Source of the DNA: Rothia amarae
Lineage (GTDB): Bacteria; Actinomycetota; Actinomycetes; Actinomycetales; Micrococcaceae
DNA length: 64,000 nt
Assembly (NCBI RefSeq): GCF_014705945.2
Contig: NZ_CP061538.1
Span: forward strand, 1,240,001 to 1,304,000
Reading direction: 5' to 3'
Within the stretch, counting starts at the first letter, position 1, and each line of letters starts with the position of its first letter. The translations under genes were made by a program, and so were the position numbers. This document shows, in pieces, positions 57,359-64,000 of the stretch. The notes below the pieces were generated by a model that did not search any database, was not told where the DNA came from, and was given only the letters and a program-made list of their open reading frames with translations.

Positions 57359-60196
57359 TTAAATTTGTGTTGCTACTACACCACGGCGGAGCAACATAAT
57401 GGCACGTTCACACTGGGCTTTTAGCTCAATATCGTTCTGAGCAACATGTGAAATCTGATCCAGCACGTCAATCACCTGTTTAATCCAACGCACGAAGTCA
57501 CCCGCAGCAAGGTCAGTATTCTGAATTGCTTGGGCCAAGGAATCTCCGCGAGCCCATTTATAGGTGGGCCAAACCATACCTAAATCGGGGGCAGATGTTT
57601 CCGGTAGGTTGAACCGTTCTTCTCGTTCGGTCAATTTACTCCACAGGGTTACCAAAGTAACGATCGGCTGTTCTATTGAGGAATGGGGATATTTGCGGAG
57701 CATACCCATTTCCTCGCGTTTGGCTTCAAAAACCAGCGCTGAAACCACAGCGGCAGTGGCATCCGGATCCAAATTCTTCAAAAACTTTTCTTCAAGTGCA
57801 AGAGAAAGTAACAAGTCTTTCTCACCATAGACACGCCGTAGGCTCTGACCCCGCTGGGTTAAATGAGCTTCTCCCCCGCTATCCCGCTCAACATAATTAA
57901 ATGATTCAAGGAGTCTAATGATTCTCTTAAAAATTTGAGAAATAGTGTTGGTTCGGCGACTGATTTGTAGACGAAGCCCATGGGTATCTCGTTCCAGCTT
58001 CCACCACCGTTCAGCCCAACGAGCATGGTTCTCCCGATCTGAACAACCATGGCAGGGGTGCGCTTTCAATTGCTTGCGCAACTTAGTAACTTCTTGCTCC
58101 TGGTGGCTATCCTTGCGATCAAACCACGATCTCTCTGAAACCTTTCGCGGGGGACGATTTTCATAAAGCGCCTCGCGCAAACGAGATGCCATGTCCCGAC
58201 GTTCTTTAGGCGTCTTCCCTTGGAATTTCTTCGGGACCTTGATTTTAGAAACGGGAACTATTGGCCCTTCTAAATCATCTGCGGAGAGACGGCGCAGATG
58301 CGCATCATCAGTCAAAATGGCAGGTCGCGGATCGTGCCCTGCCTCAGCCCTAGTCAGGATAACTGCAAAGCCTCGGTTACGTCCACGCGGAATCTCAATC
58401 ACATCACCAGGCAGCAAGTCATGGATTGAAGCCATAGCCTGAGAATGCTCAAGACGTTTGCGTCCTTTCTCAGATTTCTTCTCCGCCTCATTGAGTTGCT
58501 TACGTAACTGAGCGTATTCCTTGAAGTCGCCCAGATGGCAATGCATAGACTTTTCGTAACCTTCAAGCGCTCGCTCATTCTTACGAACACGCTGGGCTAT
58601 TCCCACGACAGATTTATCCGCCTGGAACTGGGCAAACGATGACTCCAGAATTTTCTGCGCTGGCCCCTCCCCAAATTGAGCGAGAAGATTGGCGCTCATA
58701 TTATAGGTGGGCCGGAATGATGAATTGAGAGGATAGGTACGCTTAGACGCCAATCCTGCTACCTGCTGGGGTTCCAGACCCGGCTTCCATAGCACGACTG
58801 CGTGACCTTCGACGTCGATGCCGCGACGACCGGCACGACCAGTAAGCTGGGTGTACTCCCCCGGTGTGATGTCTACATGTGTCTCGCCATTGAACTTAGT
58901 GAGCTTTTCTAGCACCACTGAGCGTGCGGGCATATTAATACCAAGGGCTAATGTCTCCGTAGCGAATACAACCTTGATGAGTCCTTCTGCAAACAGAGCC
59001 TCTACAATTTCTTTGAATACCGGCAGTAACCCCGCGTGATGAGCGGCTATACCGCGGGTGAGCCCCTCTCTCCACTCGTAGAAACCAAGTACATTGAGGT
59101 CCTTGATATCCAAAGCAGCTGTAGCTTCTGCAACGTAAGCTCGGATAAGCGCAGCCTCTTGGTCGGTCGTCAAACGAACATCAGCATCTATACATTGGGA
59201 GACGGCAGCATCGCAGCCAGCGCGAGAGAAGATAAAGCAGATTGCAGGGAGCAAGGCATCCTGGTCAAGAGCCTCAATCATGTCTGGTCGAGACGCGCGG
59301 AAAGGACGAAGATGTTGCTCAGAACCACTACGGTTAAAACCGGAACTGTGGCGATTGCGGGAGCGGGAATTTCGATGGGCTGCTCGAGAGAACTTTTCGG
59401 CGTTCTGACGCGGTCCCCGCCCGCGATATCCTCGAAGTCGCAATAACTCAGGATTGACGTCAGGAACTTCGTCTTTGTTCTTGTCGAGTAGTTCAGCAGT
59501 TTCTTCAACAGTTGTATCATCCAAGAACAGATCGACCAGGCGATTCCCGACCATGACATGCTGCCACAACGGAACGGGGCGATGCTCGGACACAATAATA
59601 TCTGTAGTTCCGCGAACGGTATCCAGCCACGCACCGAATTCTTCAGCGTTAGAGATAGTAGCTGAGAGCGAGATAAGTGAGATGTGCTCAGGAAGGTGAA
59701 TAATAATTTCTTCCCATACCGCTCCACGAGCTCGATCAGCCAAATAGTGAACCTCGTCCATCACCACATAACCCAGATTAACGAGGGTGGAAGACTCTGC
59801 GTAAATCATGTTGCGCAAAACCTCGGTGGTCATTACTACGACATCGGCTTCAGAGTTGATAGATGTATCACCGGTCAACAACCCCACAGCCTCTTCCCCA
59901 TAAATCTGCACCAAGTCGTGATACTTCTGGTTACTCAATGCCTTGATCGGGGTGGTGTAGAAAGCCTTCTTGCCTTGAGACAGGGCCAGATAGATGGCGA
60001 ACTCCCCCACGATAGTCTTACCGGCACCCGTGGGTGCTGCCACCAGTACCGCGCGTCCAGACTCGACCGATTCACATGCTCTTACCTGAAAATCATCCAG
60101 AGGGAAATCAAGCGTATTTTGAAAGGAGCCGAAAACGGTTTTTTGCTTTTTGGCGCGTTCTTTAGCTGCGAAGAAGTTATCTGCAAGAGAAGACAT
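57359..60196 (-). CDS. helY: HelY/Ski2-like DEAD/DEAH-box RNA helicase
   Basis: A 945-residue superfamily 2 helicase of the HelY/Mtr4 type, expected to unwind RNA during turnover. Motifs are LDDFQVRACESVESGRAVLV with Walker A APTGAGKT (54-61), DEVH (about 146-149) with YLADRARGAVWEE, SLSATISN (about 174-181), HHAGLLPVFKEIVEALF (about 390-406) and QLTGRAGRRGID (about 450-461). The C-terminal DSHCT domain is present. In actinobacteria it commonly follows pafBC-tatA-tatC, as here. Its reading frame is complete. Confidence 0.93.
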   Translation of the reverse strand: MSSLADNFFAAKERAKKQKTVFGSFQNTLDFPLDDFQVRACESVESGRAVLVAAPTGAGKTIVGEFAIYLALSQGKKAFYTTPIKALSNQKYHDLVQIYGEEAVGLLTGDTSINSEADVVVMTTEVLRNMIYAESSTLVNLGYVVMDEVHYLADRARGAVWEEIIIHLPEHISLISLSATISNAEEFGAWLDTVRGTTDIIVSEHRPVPLWQHVMVGNRLVDLFLDDTTVEETAELLDKNKDEVPDVNPELLRLRGYRGRGPRQNAEKFSRAAHRNSRSRNRHSSGFNRSGSEQHLRPFRASRPDMIEALDQDALLPAICFIFSRAGCDAAVSQCIDADVRLTTDQEAALIRAYVAEATAALDIKDLNVLGFYEWREGLTRGIAAHHAGLLPVFKEIVEALFAEGLIKVVFATETLALGINMPARSVVLEKLTKFNGETHVDITPGEYTQLTGRAGRRGIDVEGHAVVLWKPGLEPQQVAGLASKRTYPLNSSFRPTYNMSANLLAQFGEGPAQKILESSFAQFQADKSVVGIAQRVRKNERALEGYEKSMHCHLGDFKEYAQLRKQLNEAEKKSEKGRKRLEHSQAMASIHDLLPGDVIEIPRGRNRGFAVILTRAEAGHDPRPAILTDDAHLRRLSADDLEGPIVPVSKIKVPKKFQGKTPKERRDMASRLREALYENRPPRKVSERSWFDRKDSHQEQEVTKLRKQLKAHPCHGCSDRENHARWAERWWKLERDTHGLRLQISRRTNTISQIFKRIIRLLESFNYVERDSGGEAHLTQRGQSLRRVYGEKDLLLSLALEEKFLKNLDPDATAAVVSALVFEAKREEMGMLRKYPHSSIEQPIVTLVTLWSKLTEREERFNLPETSAPDLGMVWPTYKWARGDSLAQAIQNTDLAAGDFVRWIKQVIDVLDQISHVAQNDIELKAQCERAIMLLRRGVVATQI

Positions 60197-60217
60197 ATAC
60201 CCATACTATGACGAAAG

Positions 60218-60247
60218 AAGACCCCCGATGAAACCATCGGGGGTCTT
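60218..60247. terminator. Hairpin between tatC and the helicase gene
   Basis: A perfect 13-bp GC-rich stem (60218-60230 with 60235-60247, 4-nt loop) between the tatC stop (60263) and the helicase start (60196). On the minus strand it ends CTTTCG, with a short T run. It would separate the tat unit from helY. Confidence 0.75.
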
Positions 60248-60262
60248 GCACAGTGGTTGAGG

Positions 60263-61156
60263 CTAAGAGCTCAATCGAGAGGATTCTACAGAACCACTAT
60301 TCTCCTCAATTCGTCCCAGCTTTTCTAATTCTTCAGCGGAAGTTGCACGGTCAATTTCTGTTTCAGAAAGTCCCTTTGCGAGCTTAGCGCGCTTTCTTTC
60401 CACTCGTTTATCATGCAACAAGCAGATAACAATTGCGATAAAGAAGAAAAATAGCAGGGGTGCTGCAAGATAGAACATCGTCATAATATCAGTACCTGGC
60501 GCAGTCATTGCAGCAATGGTTGCAACAAAAACCACGACCCAGCGCCACTGCTTCAGGATTGTCCGCCCCGGAAGTATACCCATGAAGTTCAAGCCCACAA
60601 GAATTACCGGAATCACGAAAGCCAGAGCAAACGAGACCATAAATTTGACGACGAATGAAATGTAGATTTCAGCAGAAATGATGTTGGACGTGCCGTCGGG
60701 GTTGAATGCAGTCAGTGCAAAGACCGCGGCGGGTAGACAAATCCAAGCGGTCAAAAGACCGATAAGGAACATAGGTACCGCTGAAAAGATAAACCCCAGT
60801 GCGTAGCGTTTCTCTTTCTTATACAGCGCTGGAGTAATAAACGCCCAGAGCTGGTATAGCCATACTGGAGCCGCCAGAACCAGTCCGATGTAGAGAGATA
60901 CAGTTACCATCAAACTAAACGATGACTGTACGGTGGAGTAATTCAGCAGGGCTTCTCGACCTTGTTCCGCATTGATTTCATCGAGCGGGGCTTTGATAGC
61001 TGTGATGAATGGCTGATAGAGAAAGAAACCACCCACAGCGCCGAGCACTGTAGCAACAGCTGCTTTAATGATCCTATTTTTGAATTCGCGAAGATGCTCC
61101 ATCAAGGCCATATTTGCCTGAGGATTATTCTTGCGGCTCGTTGCCTTTGCCATCAT
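60263..61156 (-). CDS. tatC: Sec-independent protein translocase TatC
   Basis: The receptor subunit of the Tat system, which exports folded proteins with twin-arginine signals. The 297-residue protein has six predicted helices. The N-terminal conserved MALMEHLREFKNRIIKAAVA (about 17-36) has the usual HLxELRxR-type motif, and LYQLWAFITPALYKKEKRYAL (about 100-120) is the conserved cytoplasmic loop. It has an approximately 50-residue charged C-terminal tail. It lies downstream of tatA, separated by an 86-nt gap with a hairpin. Confidence 0.96.
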   Translation of the reverse strand: MMAKATSRKNNPQANMALMEHLREFKNRIIKAAVATVLGAVGGFFLYQPFITAIKAPLDEINAEQGREALLNYSTVQSSFSLMVTVSLYIGLVLAAPVWLYQLWAFITPALYKKEKRYALGFIFSAVPMFLIGLLTAWICLPAAVFALTAFNPDGTSNIISAEIYISFVVKFMVSFALAFVIPVILVGLNFMGILPGRTILKQWRWVVVFVATIAAMTAPGTDIMTMFYLAAPLLFFFFIAIVICLLHDKRVERKRAKLAKGLSETEIDRATSAEELEKLGRIEENSGSVESSRLSS

Positions 61157-61188
61157 TTACCTTAGAACCGAAAACTTCATGTGCTCGA

Positions 61189-61226
61189 ATTCAACCCGTG
61201 TTCTGAGAAGAGAACACGGGTTGAAT
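61189..61226 (-). terminator. 16-bp hairpin between tatA and tatC
   Basis: A perfect stem (61189-61204 with 61211-61226, 6-nt loop) inside the expected tatA-tatC transcript, without a T run in the transcribed direction. It may attenuate, or protect the tatA message, giving more TatA than TatC. Confidence 0.5.
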
Positions 61227-61241
61227 CGTCAGAAGAGAAAA

Positions 61242-61520
61242 TTAGATATTTCGAGGAGTTTCGTCAGCTACATCTGCACGTGTAGATCCAACGTTCTTGT
61301 TATCAACAACTTCGCCGGTGACGACGTCGTCCTGTGCTGAAGAGCGGGGCGCAGAATCATTTTTGTTGTCTTTCTTCATGCCATCTACCTCAGACTTGAA
61401 GATGCGCATGGACTGACCGAGGCTACGCGCCATACCGGGAAGCTTGGGTGCACCAAAAAGAAGAATGATGATGATCAAAAGTACGATCAGCATGACTGGA
61501 TTATCAAAAAGTCTACCCAT
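61242..61520 (-). CDS. tatA: Sec-independent protein translocase TatA
   Basis: The pore-forming subunit of Tat. The 92-residue product is counted from ATG 61520 (MGRLFDNPVMLIVLLIIIIL), with AAAGGG about 10 nt upstream; the frame opens at 61556 but a 12-residue extension without a site is unlikely. One transmembrane helix (about 8-21) is followed by FGAPKLPGMARSLGQSMRIFKSEV (about 22-45), the amphipathic helix with the conserved FG and LP elements. A charged tail follows. The start overlaps the upstream gene by 8 nt. Confidence 0.95.
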   Translation of the reverse strand: MGRLFDNPVMLIVLLIIIILLFGAPKLPGMARSLGQSMRIFKSEVDGMKKDNKNDSAPRSSAQDDVVTGEVVDNKNVGSTRADVADETPRNI

Positions 61521-61899
61521 GAGTAGCACCCTTTCTTGAGTATTTTTGAAGGTCACTCACATTCTGTGGCTGACCAAGTGTTTCTCGTTTATTGATTCTA
61601 CGCGAGATTCGTCGCTGGGCTCGTTCATTTTTGCGCTCTTCGTACTCGGTATATGTTTCTTTCACCGAACGAAAAATAGCTGGTTCTGTTTCTTCCCTCA
61701 AATGATGCGCCTGATAATGAGACGATTCATGAGCAACTTCAGATGCAATTTCACTAAACTTCATGAATTCTTCCATTGCTCGAAGTACTGTAGAGACAAG
61801 TCTTACCAGTAACCATCCCAAAACTGTGAGAGCTACTAAAACTAAAAGAGTCCATAGAATTGTCCAAAACCACCAAGGCATGAGCACAATTATAGACAT
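61513..61899 (-). CDS. Small membrane protein upstream of tatA
   Basis: A 128-residue protein with one long N-terminal transmembrane segment (WWFWTILWTLLVLVALTVLG, about 9-28), followed by a hydrophilic region rich in charged helix (EEFMKFSEIASEVAHES; EYEERKNERAQRRISRRIN). This resembles a single-span protein with a cytoplasmic coiled-coil tail. It overlaps tatA by 8 nt and is probably co-transcribed with it. In other actinobacteria a protein of similar layout sits between pafC and tatA. I do not recognise a named family. Confidence 0.75.
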   Translation of the reverse strand: MSIIVLMPWWFWTILWTLLVLVALTVLGWLLVRLVSTVLRAMEEFMKFSEIASEVAHESSHYQAHHLREETEPAIFRSVKETYTEYEERKNERAQRRISRRINKRETLGQPQNVSDLQKYSRKGATHG

Positions 61900-61946
61900 C
61901 CTCTGCCCCTCATCCTTTCTGAGGAAGCTGAAAATTTATTGTATGT

Positions 61947-62204
61947 TTAGCCCTCAATAGACTGAGAGAGTTCTTTGACCTGATTTTTGAGGTAATTACG
62001 GAGCCCAGTTGGTTCCAGGACTTCGACACTTCCTTGAGATTTCAGCACCAAATCCCAAATCCAAGCAGCTTCACCGTAGGCAATTTTGATGGTCTGAGAA
62101 TCTTCATGAGCTACCTCTACAGTCGATTGATCAATCAGCGTCTTTAACTCAGGAGTCAATTCCTCCGCTATCTTGCACGTTGCAATGTTGCCCTGCTGTT
62201 TCAA
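61947..62204 (-). pseudogene. pafC: C-terminal fragment of PafBC after an in-frame amber codon
   Basis: This 85-codon stretch is in the same frame as the gene above it (62217-63863) and begins with TTG five codons after its TAG. Its sequence is a WYL-protein C-terminal (WCX) domain: IAYGEAAWIWDLVLKSQG followed by SVEVLEPTGLRNYLKNQV. It lacks an N-terminal domain of its own and has only a weak upstream GGA, so it is not an independent gene in origin. Translation might restart at the TTG, or the fragment may not be made. Confidence 0.75.
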
Positions 62205-62216
62205 AGTTTCAATCCA

Positions 62217-63863
62217 CTACTGGGGGTTAGGTTGAAGAGGCGTTGAATCTGCTGGGGGCGATGGACAGCTCACCCTGTGAATATCGCTGAGGCGATCTAC
62301 TCTGAAAACACGCGGGGCCTGACGTTGAAAACAAAACCCCGAAAGATACGTAAATTCATGTTGTTGGAAGAGTTCATAAGGCTGAATTGTTCTCTTCTCT
62401 ATCCGATTCCCCGCCCGATAGGTAGCCTCGATACACTGCCTCTCGCACAGGGCACGCTTCACCTCGGAGATATTGCCTTCTGGCGGGAAATAACTCAATG
62501 AAGTATCCATCTGGGCTGCGCTATCGGTGATATCCCTCCAAAACTCACGGGTTGATTGAAACACCGATGCTTCAGACGAAGTAGATTCTAAGAATTTGAG
62601 GACCAGTAGAACCAGAGCTTCTTCTTCCGGGGAAAAATTTATCTGATGTAATGCTTCCCCTACGCCCCTCACATACACACGATTCTTCTCAACCTCAATA
62701 TCAAAAAGTGATCCGTCCAAATTGACCCAGAGAGTAGAGAGTCTTTTCTTGACCGTAGCAGGACTCACTCCTGTTCTGCGACTGAGCTCAGCGCACGTAA
62801 TCCCCGGATTCTCCATGGCTAAATGAATAAGAGATATTAATTCCGCAACCAAAATATCGGTACTGGCGCGCAAACGGGCCTTAGGAGGTTCTCTAAAAGT
62901 CAAACTTCCTACAGGGGGTTCCACGTCATAAGTACTCACCAGTCGTTTCAGAATAGATTTCTGTTCATCGTGTGCTACTTTTTGCTGGCGTGGGGAAAGC
63001 CTAAACTCATTAGACTCAACTTTGTCGATACCAGACAAAAATATGAGTTTCTGTTTGAAAGAGAGATAAAGAGCATCGTCTAAAGAATAGGCGGGAACCA
63101 CCCGAAGTTCGAACGTCTCAGATAAAGACCTCGCCACTAAACCAAGTGGTGCAACATCAGAAATCTTTTCTAAGGCTTCATCCATTGAAAAAGAATCCTG
63201 AGAAATATCTAATCCATCAACCCGCTCAAGATCTGACATCCGATCTAAACGGAATATCCGCGACTTTCCATCGATGCTCTGAGCACCAGCAACATACCAA
63301 CGACCAAAACGATTGCCTATCCCTTGCACATACATTTCACGCAGTGACTCGTCACCGTTCGGCCCCTGATAGAGAAACTGTAAACTCTGCTTTCGCGCCA
63401 AAGCACTCAACACTATTAACAAAGAATCCGGTGCTGAAAGCAACGAAGGCTGGGAACCAAAATAGGCCTCCGCACTCTTACGTGACCACCCCAATTTTGA
63501 CAGGACAGAATCTCCCAGCTTGTGAAAAGACCCGTTCCGCGCCACCAGCATCGCCCAAGCAATCATCAACACCGCTGAATCATTTGCCCGCATACGAGTG
63601 AGCCGATCTCTCACTTCGCTGGCATCCCGCTGTTTCAGCACGTAACGAAAGCTCACGCCGTCGTCATTGACAGAAGAATCAAGCAACCCAAGCCCGCGCA
63701 AAGTAGCTTTGTCTCGTTCAAACATCCGTTCAAAGGCTAAAACACTGGGAGCCTCCCGATATTCCTTCAAACTCCAACGGATATCATCGCGGCTCAGCCC
63801 CTTCGAACTCTTTGCCAACACATCAAAGAGTTGAAGTACCCGCTCCACTGCCTGTTTACTCAT
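62217..63863 (-). CDS. pafBC: PafBC-type WYL regulator, truncated by an amber codon
   Basis: PafBC activates the RecA/LexA-independent DNA-damage response in mycobacteria. Fused PafB-PafC proteins occur in Micrococcaceae. This 548-residue product has an N-terminal winged helix (SKQAVERVLQLFDVLAKSSK), a first WYL domain (LYQGPNGDESLREMYVQGIGNRFGRWYVAG, about 164-193), and a second helix-turn-helix (ITCAELSRRTGVSPATVKKR, about 349-368). A second WYL domain (EATYRAGNRIEKRTIQPYELF) follows, and the protein stops after RVDRLSDIHRV and a Pro-rich linker. The lost 85 residues are in frame after a TAG at 62217-62219. An IS3-family end lies 25 bp upstream, and no good ribosome binding site is seen. 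Confidence 0.8.
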   Translation of the reverse strand: MSKQAVERVLQLFDVLAKSSKGLSRDDIRWSLKEYREAPSVLAFERMFERDKATLRGLGLLDSSVNDDGVSFRYVLKQRDASEVRDRLTRMRANDSAVLMIAWAMLVARNGSFHKLGDSVLSKLGWSRKSAEAYFGSQPSLLSAPDSLLIVLSALARKQSLQFLYQGPNGDESLREMYVQGIGNRFGRWYVAGAQSIDGKSRIFRLDRMSDLERVDGLDISQDSFSMDEALEKISDVAPLGLVARSLSETFELRVVPAYSLDDALYLSFKQKLIFLSGIDKVESNEFRLSPRQQKVAHDEQKSILKRLVSTYDVEPPVGSLTFREPPKARLRASTDILVAELISLIHLAMENPGITCAELSRRTGVSPATVKKRLSTLWVNLDGSLFDIEVEKNRVYVRGVGEALHQINFSPEEEALVLLVLKFLESTSSEASVFQSTREFWRDITDSAAQMDTSLSYFPPEGNISEVKRALCERQCIEATYRAGNRIEKRTIQPYELFQQHEFTYLSGFCFQRQAPRVFRVDRLSDIHRVSCPSPPADSTPLQPNPQ

Positions 63864-63888
63864 AAATACAAAGTAGCCCCCGAGGATC

Positions 63889-64000
63889 TGAACTGGCCCC
63901 CGAAAGTTGGACTGGTTTTATTCTAGGCGGTTAGAGGCTTTAGGGTCTGGTTCCGGTATTGCATCGGAGTCAGGCCCTTGAGTCGTTTTTGGATGCGTTC
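63889..64000 (-). mobile_element. End of an IS3-family insertion sequence (partial)
   Basis: The tip begins TGAACTGGCCCCCGAAAG at 63889, the TG-starting end expected of IS3-family elements, and runs off the window. The transposase 3' end lies inside it on the minus strand. The other end and target duplication are outside. The exact boundary could be a few bases off because the flank repeats GCCCCCGA. Confidence 0.8.
63923..64000 (-). CDS. IS3-family transposase OrfB, C-terminal end (partial)
   Basis: The minus strand is open from the window edge to a TAG at 63923-63925 and encodes ERIQKRLKGLTPMQYRNQTL plus a short tail. This is the conserved integrase C-terminus of IS3-family OrfB (N-x-x-R-x-x-x-x-L-x-G-x-(S/T)-P-x-x-(Y/F)-R). 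The DDE catalytic residues lie outside the window. Confidence 0.85.
   Translation of the reverse strand, partial: ERIQKRLKGLTPMQYRNQTLKPLTA

Overview
The window is a chromosomal segment of a Gram-positive actinobacterium, most likely from the family Micrococcaceae, with a Rothia-like organism the best guess. This rests on actinobacterial hallmarks: mIHF, RbpA, a PriA without helicase motifs, a QcrCAB/CtaCDEF respiratory branch with a di-haem QcrC and the small subunit CtaF, PafBC next to TatA/TatC and a HelY-type helicase, and DUF3043, DUF3054 and DUF3097 proteins. Base composition looks moderate rather than very GC-rich. The genus is inferred, not shown. No rRNA, tRNA or CRISPR array was seen.

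Layout. 1-12.2 kb: the distal part of the pyrimidine operon (end of pyrC, a PH-like membrane protein, carA, carB, pyrF), then mihF, gmk, rpoZ, coaBC, metK and priA. 12.2-14.2 kb: a minus-strand pair, an alpha/beta hydrolase and a GT4 glycosyltransferase. 14.4-22.3 kb: leuS, a DegV-type protein, the competence operon comEA-comEC with ComEC split into two genes, and holA. 22.4-26.7 kb: rpsT and an orphan PemK/MazF-like gene (minus), then lepA-hemW. 26.8-28.2 kb: two minus-strand genes (DUF4870, DUF3097). 28.3-35.5 kb: hrcA, dnaJ, rsmE, phoH-like, ybeY, a CNNM/CorC-type protein and era, the heat-shock and ribosome-maturation block. 35.5-44.2 kb: an LCP ligase, leuA, recO, uppS, pyrD, DUF3043, an M20 dipeptidase and erpA.

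44.3-53.1 kb holds the terminal respiratory chain in two convergent units: ctaC-ctaD-ctaF (plus) and ctaE-qcrC-qcrA-qcrB (minus). About 1.15 kb between them has no convincing gene and looks decayed. 53.2-55.4 kb: trpD, DUF3054 and rbpA, the last behind a sequence that fits a SigR/SigH thiol-stress promoter. 55.4-63.9 kb (all minus): a polyprenol-phosphate mannosyltransferase, a degenerate amidohydrolase, a HelY helicase, tatC, tatA, a small membrane protein and pafBC. The pafBC frame is interrupted by an in-frame amber codon, and the end of an IS3-family element lies only 25 bp upstream of its start.

Most of the window is conserved core. The points most worth following up are the amber-split, IS-flanked pafBC (regulator of the mycobacterial DNA-damage response), the SigR-like rbpA promoter, the DnaA-box-like inverted pair before comEA, related GACA-N3-TGTC palindromes in front of both halves of the bc1-aa3 genes, the split comEC, the basic insertion in the Era G domain, and the decayed 47.5-48.7 kb interval. 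I did not see a clearly new multigene system such as a defence island or biosynthetic cluster.
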